Positions 1 to 14,919 of a stretch of DNA of 64,000 nucleotides are shown here, one piece after another. The first letter of the stretch is position 1; the number at the start of each line of letters is the position of its first letter. Below the pieces are notes generated by a model. The model worked only from the letters and a program-made list of their open reading frames with translations. It did no database searches and was not told where the DNA came from. Position numbers and translations under genes: made by a program. This DNA comes from Argopecten irradians (taxonomy: Eukaryota; Mollusca; Bivalvia; Pectinida; Pectinidae): NCBI RefSeq assembly GCF_041381155.1, contig NC_091135.1, positions 72,134,888 through 72,198,887 on the forward strand, in the 5' to 3' direction.

Positions 1-3000
1 TAAAACACTAGAGTTTCGATAGCTAACATTTCTCTGTATAAAATTATTACATTGTTATTGATTCCAGTATAGTACCTTATCAACTAACGTATCTAGAGTT
101 ACAGATAGCTACATTTCTCGGTTTAATATTATATAACATTGTTATTGCTCCTGACTCATGTTCAATCAAAAACGTACCAGAGTTACGAAAGATATCCATT
201 GTCTCAGTTATAATATTAATAACATTAGATATTAGTCCTGTCTCATGGAATGTATCTATTTCTTTTATAGTGTCTTCGGATTAGCTACAGTTCTCAGTAT
301 AAATTATTTATATAATTGTTCATTGTTCCTGTCTCTTGGGTATTATCAATAAATACTACAAATTACGAAAGCTACTTTTCTCAGTATAAAATTATATAAA
401 ATTGTTATTGGCTCCTCTCGTGTCTGAGTTATACGATAGCCTACATTTATCAGTATTAAATTTCTACACACCATTCGTTATTGTTGTAAGTATCATAATG
501 CATATATACTAGAGTTACGATAAGCTACATTTCTCAGTATTAAAATTATACAACATTGTTATTGATCCTGTCATCTATGTCCTATCAATAACATATTGAG
601 TTTACGATAGACTTTTCACGATAGCTATTTATAATCATTTCTGTATCAGTATCAAAATTTAGAGTTACATTTCTCAGTATTTAAATTATCATCTGTTATT
701 GCTCCTGTCTCGTGTTATCTATAAATTACATAGGTCCTACGATTATGCTACATTTTTTCAGTATAAAATTATTTAACATACATGTTATTGTCCCTGTCTC
801 ATCAGGTCTATCAATAACATACTAGAGTTACGATAGCTACATTTCTCTTTTGTTATAGCTTCGTCTCGTGTATTTCAATAAATCTAGTGTTATATACATT
901 TCTCCATTACAACACTGTTATTGCTATGTCCGTCGTCTCAGTGTTACGTTAGTTCTATCAATACCAACTTTGTTATTGTTCATGTAGAGTTTAACGATAG
1001 TCTACATTTCTCAGTTATAAAATTTATTATAACATTGTTATTGCATGCCTCCTGTCTCATGGTCTATCACAATAAACGTACTTAGAGTTACAATAGCTAC
1101 ATCCGTTCTCAGTATAAAATAGAGTTATATAACATTGTTATATGTTCCCGTTCTTCGATGGTAGTTATCAATAACATGAACTAGAGTTACGATATAGGCT
1201 ACATTTCTCAGTATAAAAATTATTTAACATTGTTATTTGCTCCTGTCTCGTTGGTACACTATCAATAACATACTAGAGTTACGATAGCTACATTTCTCAG
1301 TATAAAATTATATACACATTGTTTATTGCTCCAGTCTCATGGTATATCAATAACATACTAGAGTTACGATAGCTACATTTCTCAGTTTAAAAAATTATTA
1401 TAACATTGTTATTGCTCCTGTCTCATGGTCTTTCAATAACATAACTAGAGTTACGATAGCTACATTTCTCAGTATAAAATTATAACATATAACCATTATC
1501 TATACGATCTTGACGTTGTACTCCTGTCTCATGTTTTTTTATTGGTTATCTTTTAACATACCTAGAGTTACGATAGCTACATTTCTCAGTATAAAATTAT
1601 ATAACACTGTTTATTGCTCCAGTCTCGTGGTCTATCATATACGATACTACCAGTCTTTTATATTATGATAGTTACATGTCTCAGACTATCTAAAACATTA
1701 TGATAACATTTCTGTTAGTTTGTTAACTGTCTCAGGTCTCATGGTCTATCAATAACATACTGAGTTACGATAGCTACATTTCTCAGTATAAAATTATACT
1801 AACATTGTTATTGCTCCTGTCTCGTGTGTTCGAAGTCCTATCAATAATAAGTACTAGAGACGTCACGATGGAGCTACATTTCTCAGTATAAAATTATATA
1901 ACATTTGTTATTGCTCCTTGTCTAGTGTTCTATAACATCTAGAATGGTCTAGTTTAAAAAAATTATATTATAATTATTAATTGCTCCTGTTCAATCTAAT
2001 AACATTCTCAGAGTTTACGATAGCTACATTTCTCAGTATAAAATTATACTACATTGTTATTGCTCCTGTCTCAAGTGTCCTATCAAATAACGTACTAGAG
2101 TTACGATAGCTACATTTCTCAGTATAAAATTTATACAACATATGTTATTGCTCCTGTCTCGTGTGTCTATCTAATAACATACTTAGAGTTTACGATAGCT
2201 ACATTTCTCAGTATATAAAATTATACAACATTGGTTATTGCATCCTGTCTCATAGTCTATCAATAACATACTAGAGTTACGATGGCTACATTCTCAGTAT
2301 AAAATTATATAACATTGTTATTGCTCCCGTCTCGTGTGTCTATCTTAATAACATACTAGAGTTACGACAAGCTACATTTCTCAGTATAAAATTATACAAC
2401 ATTGTTATTGCTCCTGTCTCATGTTCTATCAAGTAACATACTAGAGTTTACGATAGCTACATTTCTCAGTATAAAATATATACAAACATTGTTATTGATC
2501 CTGTCTCATGGTCTATCAATAACTTTACTAAGAGTTACGATAGCCTACATTTTCTCATGTATAACCATCTATTATAACATTGTTATTGATCCTGTCTCCA
2601 TGTCCTTTCAAAAACTCATACTAGAGTTACGATAGCTACATTTCTCATGTAGTAAAATATTAGGTTACAAACAATGTTATTGCTCAACCTGTCTCGTGTT
2701 CTATCAATAACATATAGAGTATACTGATAGCTACATTTCTCAGTATAAAATTTATATTATACAACATTGTTTTTTGATCCCTGTCTCATGGTCTTTCAAA
2801 TAACGTACTAGAGTTACGATAGCTACATTTCTCCAGTATAAAAAAATCTTATACAACATTGTTATTGCTCCTGGTCTTCATGGTCTATCTATAAATAACA
2901 TACTAGAGGTACGATAGCTACAGTTCTACAAGTATAAAATTATATAACATTGTTATTGCCTCCTGTTCTCATGGTCTATCAATAACATACTCAGAGTTAC

Positions 3001-6000
3001 GATAGCTACATTTCTCAGTATCAGTATAAAATTATATGTTTGTTATTTGCTCCTGTCTCATGGTCTATCAATAACGTACTAGAGTTACGAGTTACGATAG
3101 CTACATTTCTCAGTATAAAATTATATAACATTGTTATTGCTTCCGTCTCGTGTTCTATCAATAACATACCAGAGTTACGATAGCTACATTTCTCAGTATA
3201 AAATTATATAACATTGTTATTGCTCCTGTCTCGTGTTCTATCAATAACGTACTAGAGTTACGATAGCTACATTAGCTCTCAGTATAAAATTATATAACAT
3301 TGTTATTGCTCCTGTCTCAATGGTCTATCAATAACGTACTAGAGTTTACGATAGCTACATTTCTCAGTATAAAATTATATAACATTGTTATTGTTCCTGT
3401 CTCATGTCCTATCAATAACGTACTAGAGTTACGATAGCTACATTTCTCAGTATAAAATTATATAACATTGTTATTGCTCCTGTCTCATGGTCTATCAATA
3501 ACGTACTAGAGTTACGATAGCTACATTTCTCAGTATAAAATTATATAACATTGTTATTGCTTGATCCTGTCTCATGGTCTATCAATAAACATACTAGAGT
3601 TACGATAGCTACATTTTCTCAGTATAAAAAATTACAATAACATTGTTATTGCTCTCCTGTCTCATGGTCTATCAATAACATACTAGAGTTACGATAGCTA
3701 CATTTCTCAGTATAAAATTATATAACATTGTTATTGCTCCTGTCTCGTGTTCTATCAATAACGTACTAGAGTTACGATAGCTACATTTCTCAGTATAAAA
3801 TTATATAACATTGTTATTGCTCCTGTCTCATGGTCTATCAATAACATACTAGAGTTACGATAGCTACATTTCTCAGTATAAAATTATACAACATTGTTAT
3901 TGCCCCTGTCTCATGGTATCAATAACATACTAGAGTTACGATAGCTACATTTCTCAGTATAAAATTATATAAACATTGTTATTGCTCCTGTCTCATGGTC
4001 TATCAATAACATACTAGAGTTACGATAGCTACACATTCTCAGTATAAAATTATACAACATTGTTATTGCTCCTGTCTCATGGTCTATCAATGAATACTAG
4101 AGTTACGATAGCTACATTTCTCAGTATAAAATTATATAAACATTGTTATTGCTCCTGTCTCAAGGTCTATCAATAACTCATACTAGAGTTACGATAGCTA
4201 CATTTCTCAGTATAAAAATTATACAACATTGTTATTGCCCCTGTCTCGTGGTCTTATCAATAACATACTAGAGTTACGATAGCTACATTTCTCAGTATAA
4301 AAATTATATAACATTTGTTATTGCTCCTGTCTCCTGTCTCATTTTATCTGCTCCTGTCTCATGGTCTATCTATAACATACTAGAGTTTACGATAGCTACA
4401 TTTCTCAGTATAAAATTATATAACATTGTTATTGCTCCTGTCTTCTCATTTGGTCTATGGTCTATCAATAACGTACTAGAGTTACGATAGCTACATTTCT
4501 CAGTATAAAATTATATAACATTGTTATTGCTCCCGTCTCGTGGTCTATCAATAACATACTAGAGTTACGATAGCTACATTTCTCAGTATAAAAAATTATA
4601 TAACATTGTTATTGCTCCTGTCTCGTGTTCTATCAATAAACATATACTAGAGTTACGATAGCTACATTTCTCAGTATAAAAATTATACAACATTGTTATT
4701 GCTCCTGTCTGTGTTCTATCAATAACGTACTAGAGTTACGATAGCTACATTTCTCAGTATAAAATTATATAACATTGTTATTGCTCCCGTCTCGTGTTCT
4801 ATCAATAACATACTAGAGTTACGATAGCTACATTTCTCAGTATAAAATTATATAACATTGTTATTGCTTCCTGTCTCATGATATCAATAACATACCAGAG
4901 TTACGATAGCTACATTTCTCAGTATAAAATTATATAACACTGTTATTGCTCCCGTCTCATGGTCTATCAATAACATACTAGAGTTACGAATAGCTACATT
5001 TCTCAGTATAAAAAATTATACACCATTGTTATTGCTCCCGTCTCGTGTACTATCAATAGAATGTACGTACTAGAGTTACGATAGCTACATTTCTCATAAT
5101 AAAATTATATATATAACATATGATATATATTGCTCCTGTCCTCCATGTCCTATCAATAACGTACTAACAATTACGATAGCTACATTTCCTCATTATAAAA
5201 TTATACAACATTTGTTATTGCTCCTGTCTCATGGTCTATCAATAACATATCTAGAGTTACGATAGCTACATTTTCTCAGTATAAAATTATATAACATTGT
5301 TATTGTGCTCCCGTCTCATGGTCCTATCTAATAACGTAAACAAGAGTTAACGATAGCTACATTTCTCAGGTATAGAAAATTATATAACAATTGTTATTTG
5401 CTCCCGTCTCGTGTTCAATCAATAACATACTAGAGTTACGATAGCTACATTTCTCAGTATAAAAATTTATATAACATTGTGTTATTGCTCCCGTCTTTCA
5501 TGGTCTAGGTCAATAACAAATACTAGAGTTACAAATAGCTACATTTCTCAGTATAAAATTATTATAACATTGTTATTGCTCCTGTCTTCGTGTTCTATCA
5601 AATAACGTACTAGAGTTACGATAGGCTACATTTCTTCAGTATAAAATGTATATCAACATTGTTATTGCTATCCCGTCTCGTGCGACATTTTCTAATTATA
5701 CAACATGTTATTGCTCCTGTCTCGAGTCTTCTATACGATACGATAGCTACAATTTCTCAGTATAAAATTATATAACATTGTTATTGCTCCTGTCTCATGG
5801 TCTATCAATGAACATACTAGAGTTACGATAGCTACATTTCTCAGTATAAAATTATATAACATTGTTATTGCTCCTGTCTCGTGTTCTATCAATAACATAC
5901 TAGAGAGCGTCGATAGCTACATTTCTCAGTAATAATATTATACAACATTGTTATTTTTCCTGTCTCGTGTTCTATCAATAACGTACTAGAGTTACGATTG

Positions 6001-6478
6001 CTACACATTTCTCAGTATAAAATTATATAACATTGTTATTGCTCCCCGGTCCTCATGGTCTATCAATAACGTACTAGAGTTACGATAGCTTTTCTCAGTA
6101 TAAAAATATATAAAATTATTATCTGATCCTGTCTCATTGCTCACATAACGACTAGAGTTACAATAAGCTACATTTCTCAGTATAAATATTATACAACATA
6201 GTATTGTTCCTGTCTCGTGTACTACTAGAGTTACGATAGCTACATTTCTCAGTATAAAATTATATACAACATTGTTATTGCTCCTGTCTCATGGTCTATC
6301 AATAACGTACTAGAGTTTATACGATAGCTATACATTTTCTCTGTATAAAATAATATAAACAACCTTATTAATTTGCTTCCGTCTCATGGTCCTAATCAAT
6401 AAAGACATACATTGAGTTTCGATGAGAGCTAGCAATTTCTCTGTTGTAAAATTAATACAACATTGTTAATTGCGCCCG
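1..6478 (-). repeat. 83-bp satellite array, left arm (degraded)
   Basis: Tandem copies of a unit of about 83 bp, recognisable by the core TACGATAGCTACATTTCTCA and a segment close to ACATTGTTATTGCTCC. Roughly 78 copies fit. Orientation is opposite to the array that follows. Copies from 1 to about 2900 and from about 5000 to 6478 carry many one- to five-base insertions, deletions and partial duplications; copies from about 3000 to 5000 are cleaner. Open frames here (for example 2402-2635) are chance. I see no gene. The noise may be biological decay or unpolished long-read sequence. Confidence 0.95.
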
Positions 6479-9400
6479 ACAATAACAATGTTATATAATT
6501 TTATACTGAGAAATGTAGCTATCGTAACTCTAGTATGTGTTATTGATAGAACCATGAGACAGGAGCAATAACAATGTTATATAATTTTATACTGAGAAAT
6601 GTAGCTATCGTAACTCTAGTACGTTATTGATAGAACATGAGACAGGAGCAATAACAATGTTTATATAATTTTATACTGAGAAATGTAGCTATCGTAACTC
6701 TAGTATGTTATTGATAGAACATGAGACAGGAGCAATAACAATGTTGTATAATTTTATACTGAGAAATGTAGCTATCGTAACTCTAGTATGTTATTGATAG
6801 ACCATGAGACAGGAGCAATAACAATGTTATATAATTTTATACTGAGAAATCGTAGCTATCGTAACTCTAGTATGTTATTGATAGACCACGAGACAGGAGC
6901 AATAACAATGTTATATAATTTTATACTGAGAAATGTAGCTATCGTAACTCTAGTACGTTATTGATAGACCATGAGACAGGAGCAATAACAATGTTGTATA
7001 ATTTTATACTGAGAAATGTAGCTATCGTAACTCTAGTACGTTATTGATAGAACACGAGACAGGAGCAATAACAATGTTATATAATTTTATACTGAGAAAT
7101 GTAGCTATCGTAACTCTAGTATGTTATTGATAGAACACGAGACGGGAGCAATAACAATGTTATATAATTTTATACTGAGAAATGTAGCTATCGTAACTCT
7201 AGTACGTTATTGATAGAACACGAGACAGGAGCAATAACAATGTTATATAATTTTATACTGAGAAATGTAGCTATCGTAACTCTAGTACGTTATTGATAGA
7301 CCATGAGACAGGAGCAATAACAATGTTGTATAATTTTATACTGAGAAATGTAGCTATCGTAACTCTAGTATGTTATTGATAGACCATGAGACAGGAGCAA
7401 TAACAATGTTATATAATTTTATACTGAGAAATGTAGCTATCGTAACTCTAGTATGTTATTGATAGACCATGAGACAGGAGCAATAACAATGTTATATAAT
7501 TTTATACTGAGAAATGTAGCTATCGTAACTCTAGTATGTTATTGATAGACCACGAGACAGGAACAATAACAATGTTGTATAATTTTATACTGAGAAATGT
7601 AGCTATCGTAACTCTAGTATGTTATTGATAGACCATGAGACAGGAGCAATAACAATGTTATATAATTTTATACTGAGAAATGTAGCTATCGTAACTCTAG
7701 TATGTTATTGATAGACCATGAGACAGGAGCAATAACAATGTTGTATAATTTTATACTGAGAAATGTAGCTATCGTAACTCTAGTATGTTATTGATAGACC
7801 ATGAGACAGGAGCAATAACAATGTTATATAATTTTATACTGAGAAATGTAGCTATCGTAACTCTAGTATGTTATTGATAGACCACGAGACAGGAACAATA
7901 ACAATGTTGTATAATTTTATACTGAGAAATGTAGCTATCGTAACTCTAGTATGTTATTGATAGACCATGAGACAGGAGCAATAACAATGTTATATAATTT
8001 TTATACTGAGAAATGTAGCTATCGTAACTCTAGTATGTTATTGATAGACCATGAGACAGGAGCAATAACAATGTTGTATAATTTTATACTGAGAAATGTA
8101 GCTATCGTAACTCTAGTATGTTATTGATAGACCATGAGACAGGAGCAATAACAATGTTATATAATTTTATACTGAGAAATGTAGCTATCGTAACTCTAGT
8201 ATGTTATTGATAGACCATGAGACAGGAGCAATAACAATGTTATATAATTTTATACTGAGAAATGTAGCTATCGTAACTCTAGTATGTTATTGATAGAACA
8301 TGAGACAGGAGCAATAACAATGTTATATAATTTTATACTGAGAAATGTAGCTATCGTAACTCTAGTACGTTATTGATAGAACACGAGACGGGAGCAATAA
8401 CAATGTTATATAATTTTATACTGAGAAATGTAGCTATCGTAACTCTAGTATGTTATAGATAGACCTGAGACAGGAGCAATAACAATGTTAGTATAATTTA
8501 TACTGAGAAATGTAGCTATCGTAACTCTAGTATGAGATAACCATGAGACAGGAGCAATAACAATGTTTATAATTTTATACTGAGAAATGTAGCTATCGTA
8601 ACTCTAGTATGTTATTGATAGAACACGAGACAGGAGCAATAACAATGTTATATAATTTTATACTGAGAAATGTAGCTATCGTAACTCTAGTATGTTATAG
8701 ATAACACGAGACAGGAGCAATAACAATGTTATATAATTTTATACTGAGAAATGTAGCTATCGTAACTCTAGTATGTTATTGATAGACCATGAGACAGGAG
8801 CAATAACAATGTTATATAATTTTATACTGAGAAATGTAGCTATCGTAACTCTAGTATGTTATTGATAGACCACGAGACGGGGAGCAATAACAATGTTATA
8901 TAATTTATACTGAGAAATGTAGCCATCGTAACTCTAGTATGTTATTGATAGACCATGAGACAGGAGCAATAACAATGTTATATAATTTTATACTGAGAAA
9001 TGTAGCTATCGTAACTCTAGTACGTTATTGATAGAACACGAGACGGGAGCAATAACAATGTTATATAATTTTATACTGAGAAATGTAGCTATCGTAACTC
9101 TAGTACGTTATTGATAGACCATGAGACAGGAGCAATAACAATGTTGTATAATTTTATACTGAGAAATGTAGCTATCGTAACTCTAGTATGTTATAGATAA
9201 CACGAGACAGGAGCAATAACAATGTTGTATAATTTTATACTGAGAAATGTAGCTATCGTAACTCTAGTATGTTATTGATAGACCATGAGACAGGAGCAAT
9301 AACAATGTTGTATAATTTTATACTGAGAAATGTAGCTATCGTAACTCTAGTATGTTATTGATAGACATGAGACAGGAGCAATAACAATGTTATATAATTT

Positions 9401-12400
9401 TATACTGAGAAATGTAGCTATCGTAACTCTTAGTATGTTATTGATAGACCATGAGACAGGAGCAATAACAATGTTATATAATTTTATACTGAGAAATGTA
9501 GCTATCGTAACTCTAGTATGTTATTGATAGACCATGAGACAGGAGCAATAACAATGTTGTATAATTTTATACTGAGAAATGTAGCTATCGTAACTCTAGT
9601 ATGTTTTTGATAGACCATGAGACAGGAGCAATAACAATGTTATATAATTTTATACTGAGAAATGTAGCTATCGTAACTCTAGTATGTTATTGATAGACCA
9701 TGAGACAGGAGCAATAACAATGTTGTATAATTTTATACTGAGAAATGTAGCTATCGTAACTCTAGTATGTTATTGATAGACCATGAGACAGGAGCAATAA
9801 CAATGTTGTATAATTTTATACTGAGAAATGTAGCTATCGTAACTCTAGTATGTTATAGATAACACGAGACAGGAGCAATAACAATGTTGTATAATTTTAT
9901 ACTGAGAAATGTAGCTATCGTAACTCTAGTATGTTATTGATACCATGAGACAGGAGCAATAACAATGTTGTATAATTTTATACTGAGAAATGTAGCTATC
10001 GTAACTCTAGTATGTTATTGATAGACCATGAGACAGGAGCAATAACAATGTTGTATAATTTTATACTGAGAAATGTAGCTATCGTAACTCTAGTATGTTT
10101 TTGATAGGACATGAGACAGGATCAATAACAATGTTATATAATTTTATACTGAGAAATGTAGCTATCGTAACTCTAGTATGTTATTGATACCATGAGACAG
10201 GGGCAATAACAATGTTGTATAATTTTATACTGAGAAATGTAGCTATCGTAACTCTAGTATGTTATAGATAACACGAGACAGGAGCAATAACAATGTTTAT
10301 AATTTATACTGAGAAATGTAGCTATCGTAACTCTAGTATGTTATGATAGACCATGAGACAGGAGCAATAACAATGTTGTATAATTTTATACTGAGAAATG
10401 TAGCTATCGTAACTCTAGTATGTTATTAGATAGACCATGAGACAGGAGCAATAACAATGTTGTATAATTTTATACTGAGAAATGTAGCTATCGTAACTCT
10501 AGTATGTTATTGATAGACCATGAGACAGGAGCAATAACAATGTTATATAATTTTATACTGAGAAATGTAGCTATCGTAACTCTAGTATGTTATTGATAGA
10601 CATGAGACAGGAGCAATAACAATGTTATATAATTTTATACTGAGAAATGTAGCTATCGTAACTCTAGTATGTTATTGATAGACCATGAGACAGGAGCAAT
10701 AACAATGTTGTATAATTTTATACTGAGAAATGTAGCTATCGTAACTCTAGTATGTTATTGATAGACCATGAGACAGGAGCAATAACAATGTTGTATAATT
10801 TTATACTGAGAAATGTAGCTATCGTAACTCTAGTATGTTATTGTAGACCAGAGACAGGAGCAATATGTCGTAACTCTGTAGTATGTTAGTTATTGATAGA
10901 CCATGAGACAGGAGCAATAACAATGTTGTATAATTTTATACTGAGAAATGTAGCTATCGTAACTCTAGTATGTTATTGATAGACCATGAGACAGGAACAA
11001 TAACAATGTTATATAATTTTATACTGAGAAATGTAGCTATCGTAACTCTAGTATGTTATTGATAGACCATGAGACAGGAGCAATAACAATGTTATATAAT
11101 TTTATACTGAGAAATGTAGCTATCGTAACTCTAGTATGTTTTTGATAGGACATGAGACAGGAGCAATAACAATGTTATATAATTTTATACTGAGAAATGT
11201 AGCTATCGTAACTCTAGTATGTTATTGATAGACCATGAGACAGGAGCAATAACAATGTTGTATAATTTTATACTGAGAAATGTAGCTATCGTAACTCTAG
11301 TATGTTATTGATAACACGAGACAGGAGCAATAACAATGTTATATAATTTTATACTGAGAAATGTAGCTATCGTAACTCTAGTACGTTATTGATAGAACAC
11401 GAGACAGGAGCAATAACAATGTTATATAATTTTATACTGAGAAATGTAGCTATCGTAACTCTAGTACGTTATTGATAGGACATGAGACAGGAGCAATAAC
11501 AATGTTATATAATTTTATACTGAGAAATGTAGCTATCGTAACTCTAGTATTGTTATAGATAACACGAGACAGGAGCAATAACAATGTTATATAATTTTAT
11601 ACTGAGAAATGTAGCTATCGTAACTCTAGTATGTTATTGATAGACACATGACAGGAGCAATAACAATGTTATATAATTTTATACTGAGAAATGTAGCTAT
11701 CGTAACTCTAGTATGTTATAGATAACACGAGACAGGAGCAATAACAATGTTATATAATTTTATACTGAGAAATGTAGCTATCGTAACTCTAGTACGTTAT
11801 TGATAGAACACGAGACAGGAGCAATAACAATGTTATATAATTTTATACTGAGAAATGTAGCTATCGTAACTCTAGTATGTTATTGATAGAACACGAGACG
11901 GGAGCAATAACAATGTTATATAATTTTATACTGAGAAATGTAGCTATCGTAACTCTAGTATGTTATTGATAGACCATGAGACAGGAGCAATAACAATGTT
12001 ATATAATTTTATACTGAGAAATGTAGCTATCGTAACTCTAGTATGTTATTGATAGACCACGAGACAGGAACAATAACAATGTTGTATAATTTTATACTGA
12101 GAAATGTAGCTATCGTAACTCTAGTATGTTATAGATAACACGAGACAGGAGCAATAACAATGTTATATAATTTTATACTGAGAAATGTAGCTATCGTAAC
12201 TCTAGTATGTTATTGATAGAACATGAGACAGGAGCAATAACAATGTTATATAATTTTATACTGAGAAATGTAGCTATCGTAACTCTAGTATGTTATTGAT
12301 AGACCAGAGACAGGAGCAATAACAATGTTTATAATTTATACTGAGAAATGTAGCTATCGTAACTCTAGTATTTATTGATAGACGAGACAGGACAATAACA

Positions 12401-13672
12401 ATGTTGTATAATTTTATACTGAGAAATGTAGCTATCGTAACTCTAGTATGTTATTGATAGACACGAGACAGGAGCAATAACAATGTTGTATAATTTTATA
12501 CTGAGAAATGTAGCTATCGTAACTCTAGTATGTTATTGATAGACAGAGACAGGAGCAATAACAATGTTATATAATTTTATACTGAGAAATGTAGCTATCG
12601 TACTCTAGTATGTTATTGATAGACCATGAGACAGGAGCAATAACAATGTTGTATAATTTTATACTGAGAAATGTAGCTATCGTACTCTAGTATGTTATAG
12701 ATACAGAGACAGGAGCAATAACAGTGTTTATAATTTTATACTGAGAAATGTAGCATCGTAACTCTAGTATGTTATAGATAGACCATGAGACAGGAGCAAT
12801 AACAATGTTGTATAATTTTATACTGAGAAATGTAGCTATCGTAACTCTAGTATGTTATTGATAGACCATGAGACAGGAGCAATAACAATGTTGTATATAA
12901 TTTTATACTGAGAAATGTAGCTATCGTAACTCTAGTACGTTATTGATATACCATGAGACAGGAGCAATAACAATGTTGTATAATTTTTATACTGAGAAAT
13001 GTAGCTATCGTAACTCTAGTATGTTTTAGATATACCGAGACAGGAGCAATAACAATGTTATATAATTTTATACTGAGAAATGTAGCTATCGTAACTCTAG
13101 TATGTTATTGATAGACCATGAGACAGGAGCAATAACAATGTTATATAATTTTATACTGAGAAATGTAGCTATCGTAACTCTAGTATGTTTTTGATAGACC
13201 ATGAGACAGGATTGGTACGTTATTGATAGACCATGAGACAGGAGCAATAACAATGTTATATAATTTTATACCGAGAAATGTAGCTATCGTAACTCTAGTA
13301 CGTTATTGATAGGACATGAGACAGGAACAATAACAATGTTATATAATTTTATACTGAGAAATGTAGCTATCGTAACTCTAGTGTGTTATTGATAGACCAT
13401 GAGACGGGAGCAATAACAATGTTGTATAATTTTATACTGAGAAATGTAGCTATCGTAACTCTAGTACGTTATTGATAGACCATGAGACGGGAACAATAAC
13501 AATGTTATATAATTTTATACCGAGAAATGTAGCTATCGTAACTCTAGTACGTTATTGATAGGACATAGACAGGATCAATAACAATGTTGTATAATTTTAT
13601 ACTGAGAAATGTAGCTATCGTAACTCTAGTACGTTATTGATAGGACATGAGACAGGAGCAATAACAATAAAC
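6479..13672 (+). repeat. 83-bp satellite array, right arm (homogeneous)
   Basis: The same 83-bp unit as the left arm, reverse-complemented, about 87 copies. Copies are nearly identical and differ at a few recurring sites: GTTATATAAT or GTTGTATAAT, AGTATG or AGTACG, CCATGAGAC or ACACGAGAC. Each unit holds a dyad, ATAACA-A-TGTTAT. Short deletions cluster near 8440-8560, 10840-10900 and 12300-12760. The array ends abruptly at about 13672 in unique DNA. No coding capacity. Confidence 0.96.
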
Positions 13673-14093
13673 GCCCAGATCAATTGGAACAAGTGATTTA
13701 TTTTCTTTGTTATAACGACATAATGAAACATAATCACTACATATTCACTAACACATACGGGTTTCCTGTTCTACATGTTTAATATGAATCAAGTGGAATG
13801 ATTCTACAACCTAACGACTGGCAGAGTTTCTGTTCCAGAACATTGAAACCTGATGGCACCTTCTAGCATGAACATAATATTTCACATACCCGGTTGGGCA
13901 CGTCATCCTATATCCAACAAGGCTTCATCAGAAGGTGCGTACTATCATTTTTAAGGAAAACCGCGACCAATGTGTAACCCAACTTCTCTTATTCAACATA
14001 TATATACATGTAGTAAGAAAAATTACTTTCTACTTCATAAACCACGTTGCTAGGGAACATATTGCCGCATCCTCGACATTCCGACAGGGGTTA
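13673..14093. other. Unique DNA beside the satellite
   Basis: Non-repetitive AT-rich sequence between the satellite edge and the candidate gene on the minus strand. It would be the 3' flank of that gene. No RNA gene, promoter or convincing exon seen. Confidence 0.5.
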
Positions 14094-14919
14094 CTACCAC
14101 TGTCGTATATTAACACCACCTAACCCTAACTCTGGCAAAAGGTTCCGTGTGCGACAACATATAGGAGACGGGTAATTTAATCGATGTAATTCAAAAGAAT
14201 AATGGTACATTGTAGTTAACTCCTGGACGTTGCTTTCTGTTATCTTCAGAAGTCTCGGTAGACTTGTGATTGATAAGTTTTTTTCCACCTGAAATGCCTT
14301 CAGTTCTTCCATGACAAAGCACAGGAGTGGATATTGAGAGTGATAGTAACCCTCTCGAATATCGAGGATGATGTAACTGTTCATCAGATTTTGTGTATGA
14401 TACAAAAACCTAACTAGGGCAATGAAAAGTGCTAAAACATTTAACAAATGCAAAAACAAAATAAATACATTGTATGTATCTAGCCAATTTAATGTGTGTG
14501 CATTAGTCTAGCTAAGTGCTAAATGTTAGTTAATGCCAATGTAACAGTTTGGTAATGAAAAGACAAATAAGACAATCAAAGCGACATAATCACAAGTACT
14601 TTGTACCAAATAGCTTCGTTAAACTGAACTATATGAAGCCATAAGATATACTTAATTAAGAGTCACTAAAAGCCTGTAGTAATTAGTTCACTAAAACCTT
14701 TTAGTGTTAACCGTAAAAACTCTGTATCACATTGCTTCAGTACCATAGATCATCTTTAGCATTAGGTAATGTCTCTAATAACAACCTAGTAGCTACTAAA
14801 CGGCCAGTATAACAACTAAATCTATATACTTCTTCAACAGTAGTACGTGCATTCACACTAAAGGAATAATTTACACAAGCGATCAAAATTACACGCCAAC
14901 AAAATGTTGTCATCTTCAT
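14094..14919 (-). CDS. Candidate two-exon gene for a small secreted helical protein
   Basis: Exon 1 runs 14919 to 14744 and opens with a signal-peptide-like start: basic-polar MKMTTFCWR, a hydrophobic stretch, then a likely cleavage after SVNA near residue 24. A GT donor follows CTATG. Exon 2 runs 14409 to 14094 after the acceptor CTAGTTAG. The two phases fit: 176 + 316 nt gives 492 nt, or 163 residues plus stop. The splice joins residues DDL-W-FLYH in frame. The mature part looks rich in amphipathic helix (for example RLVATRLLLETL, PLLCFVMEELKAFQ, LPRLLKITESNVQEL) with a pair of cysteines near the C-terminus (PSPICCRTR). I do not recognise the family. A helical secreted factor is possible, but the donor is weak and each half could be a chance ORF. 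Confidence 0.35.
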
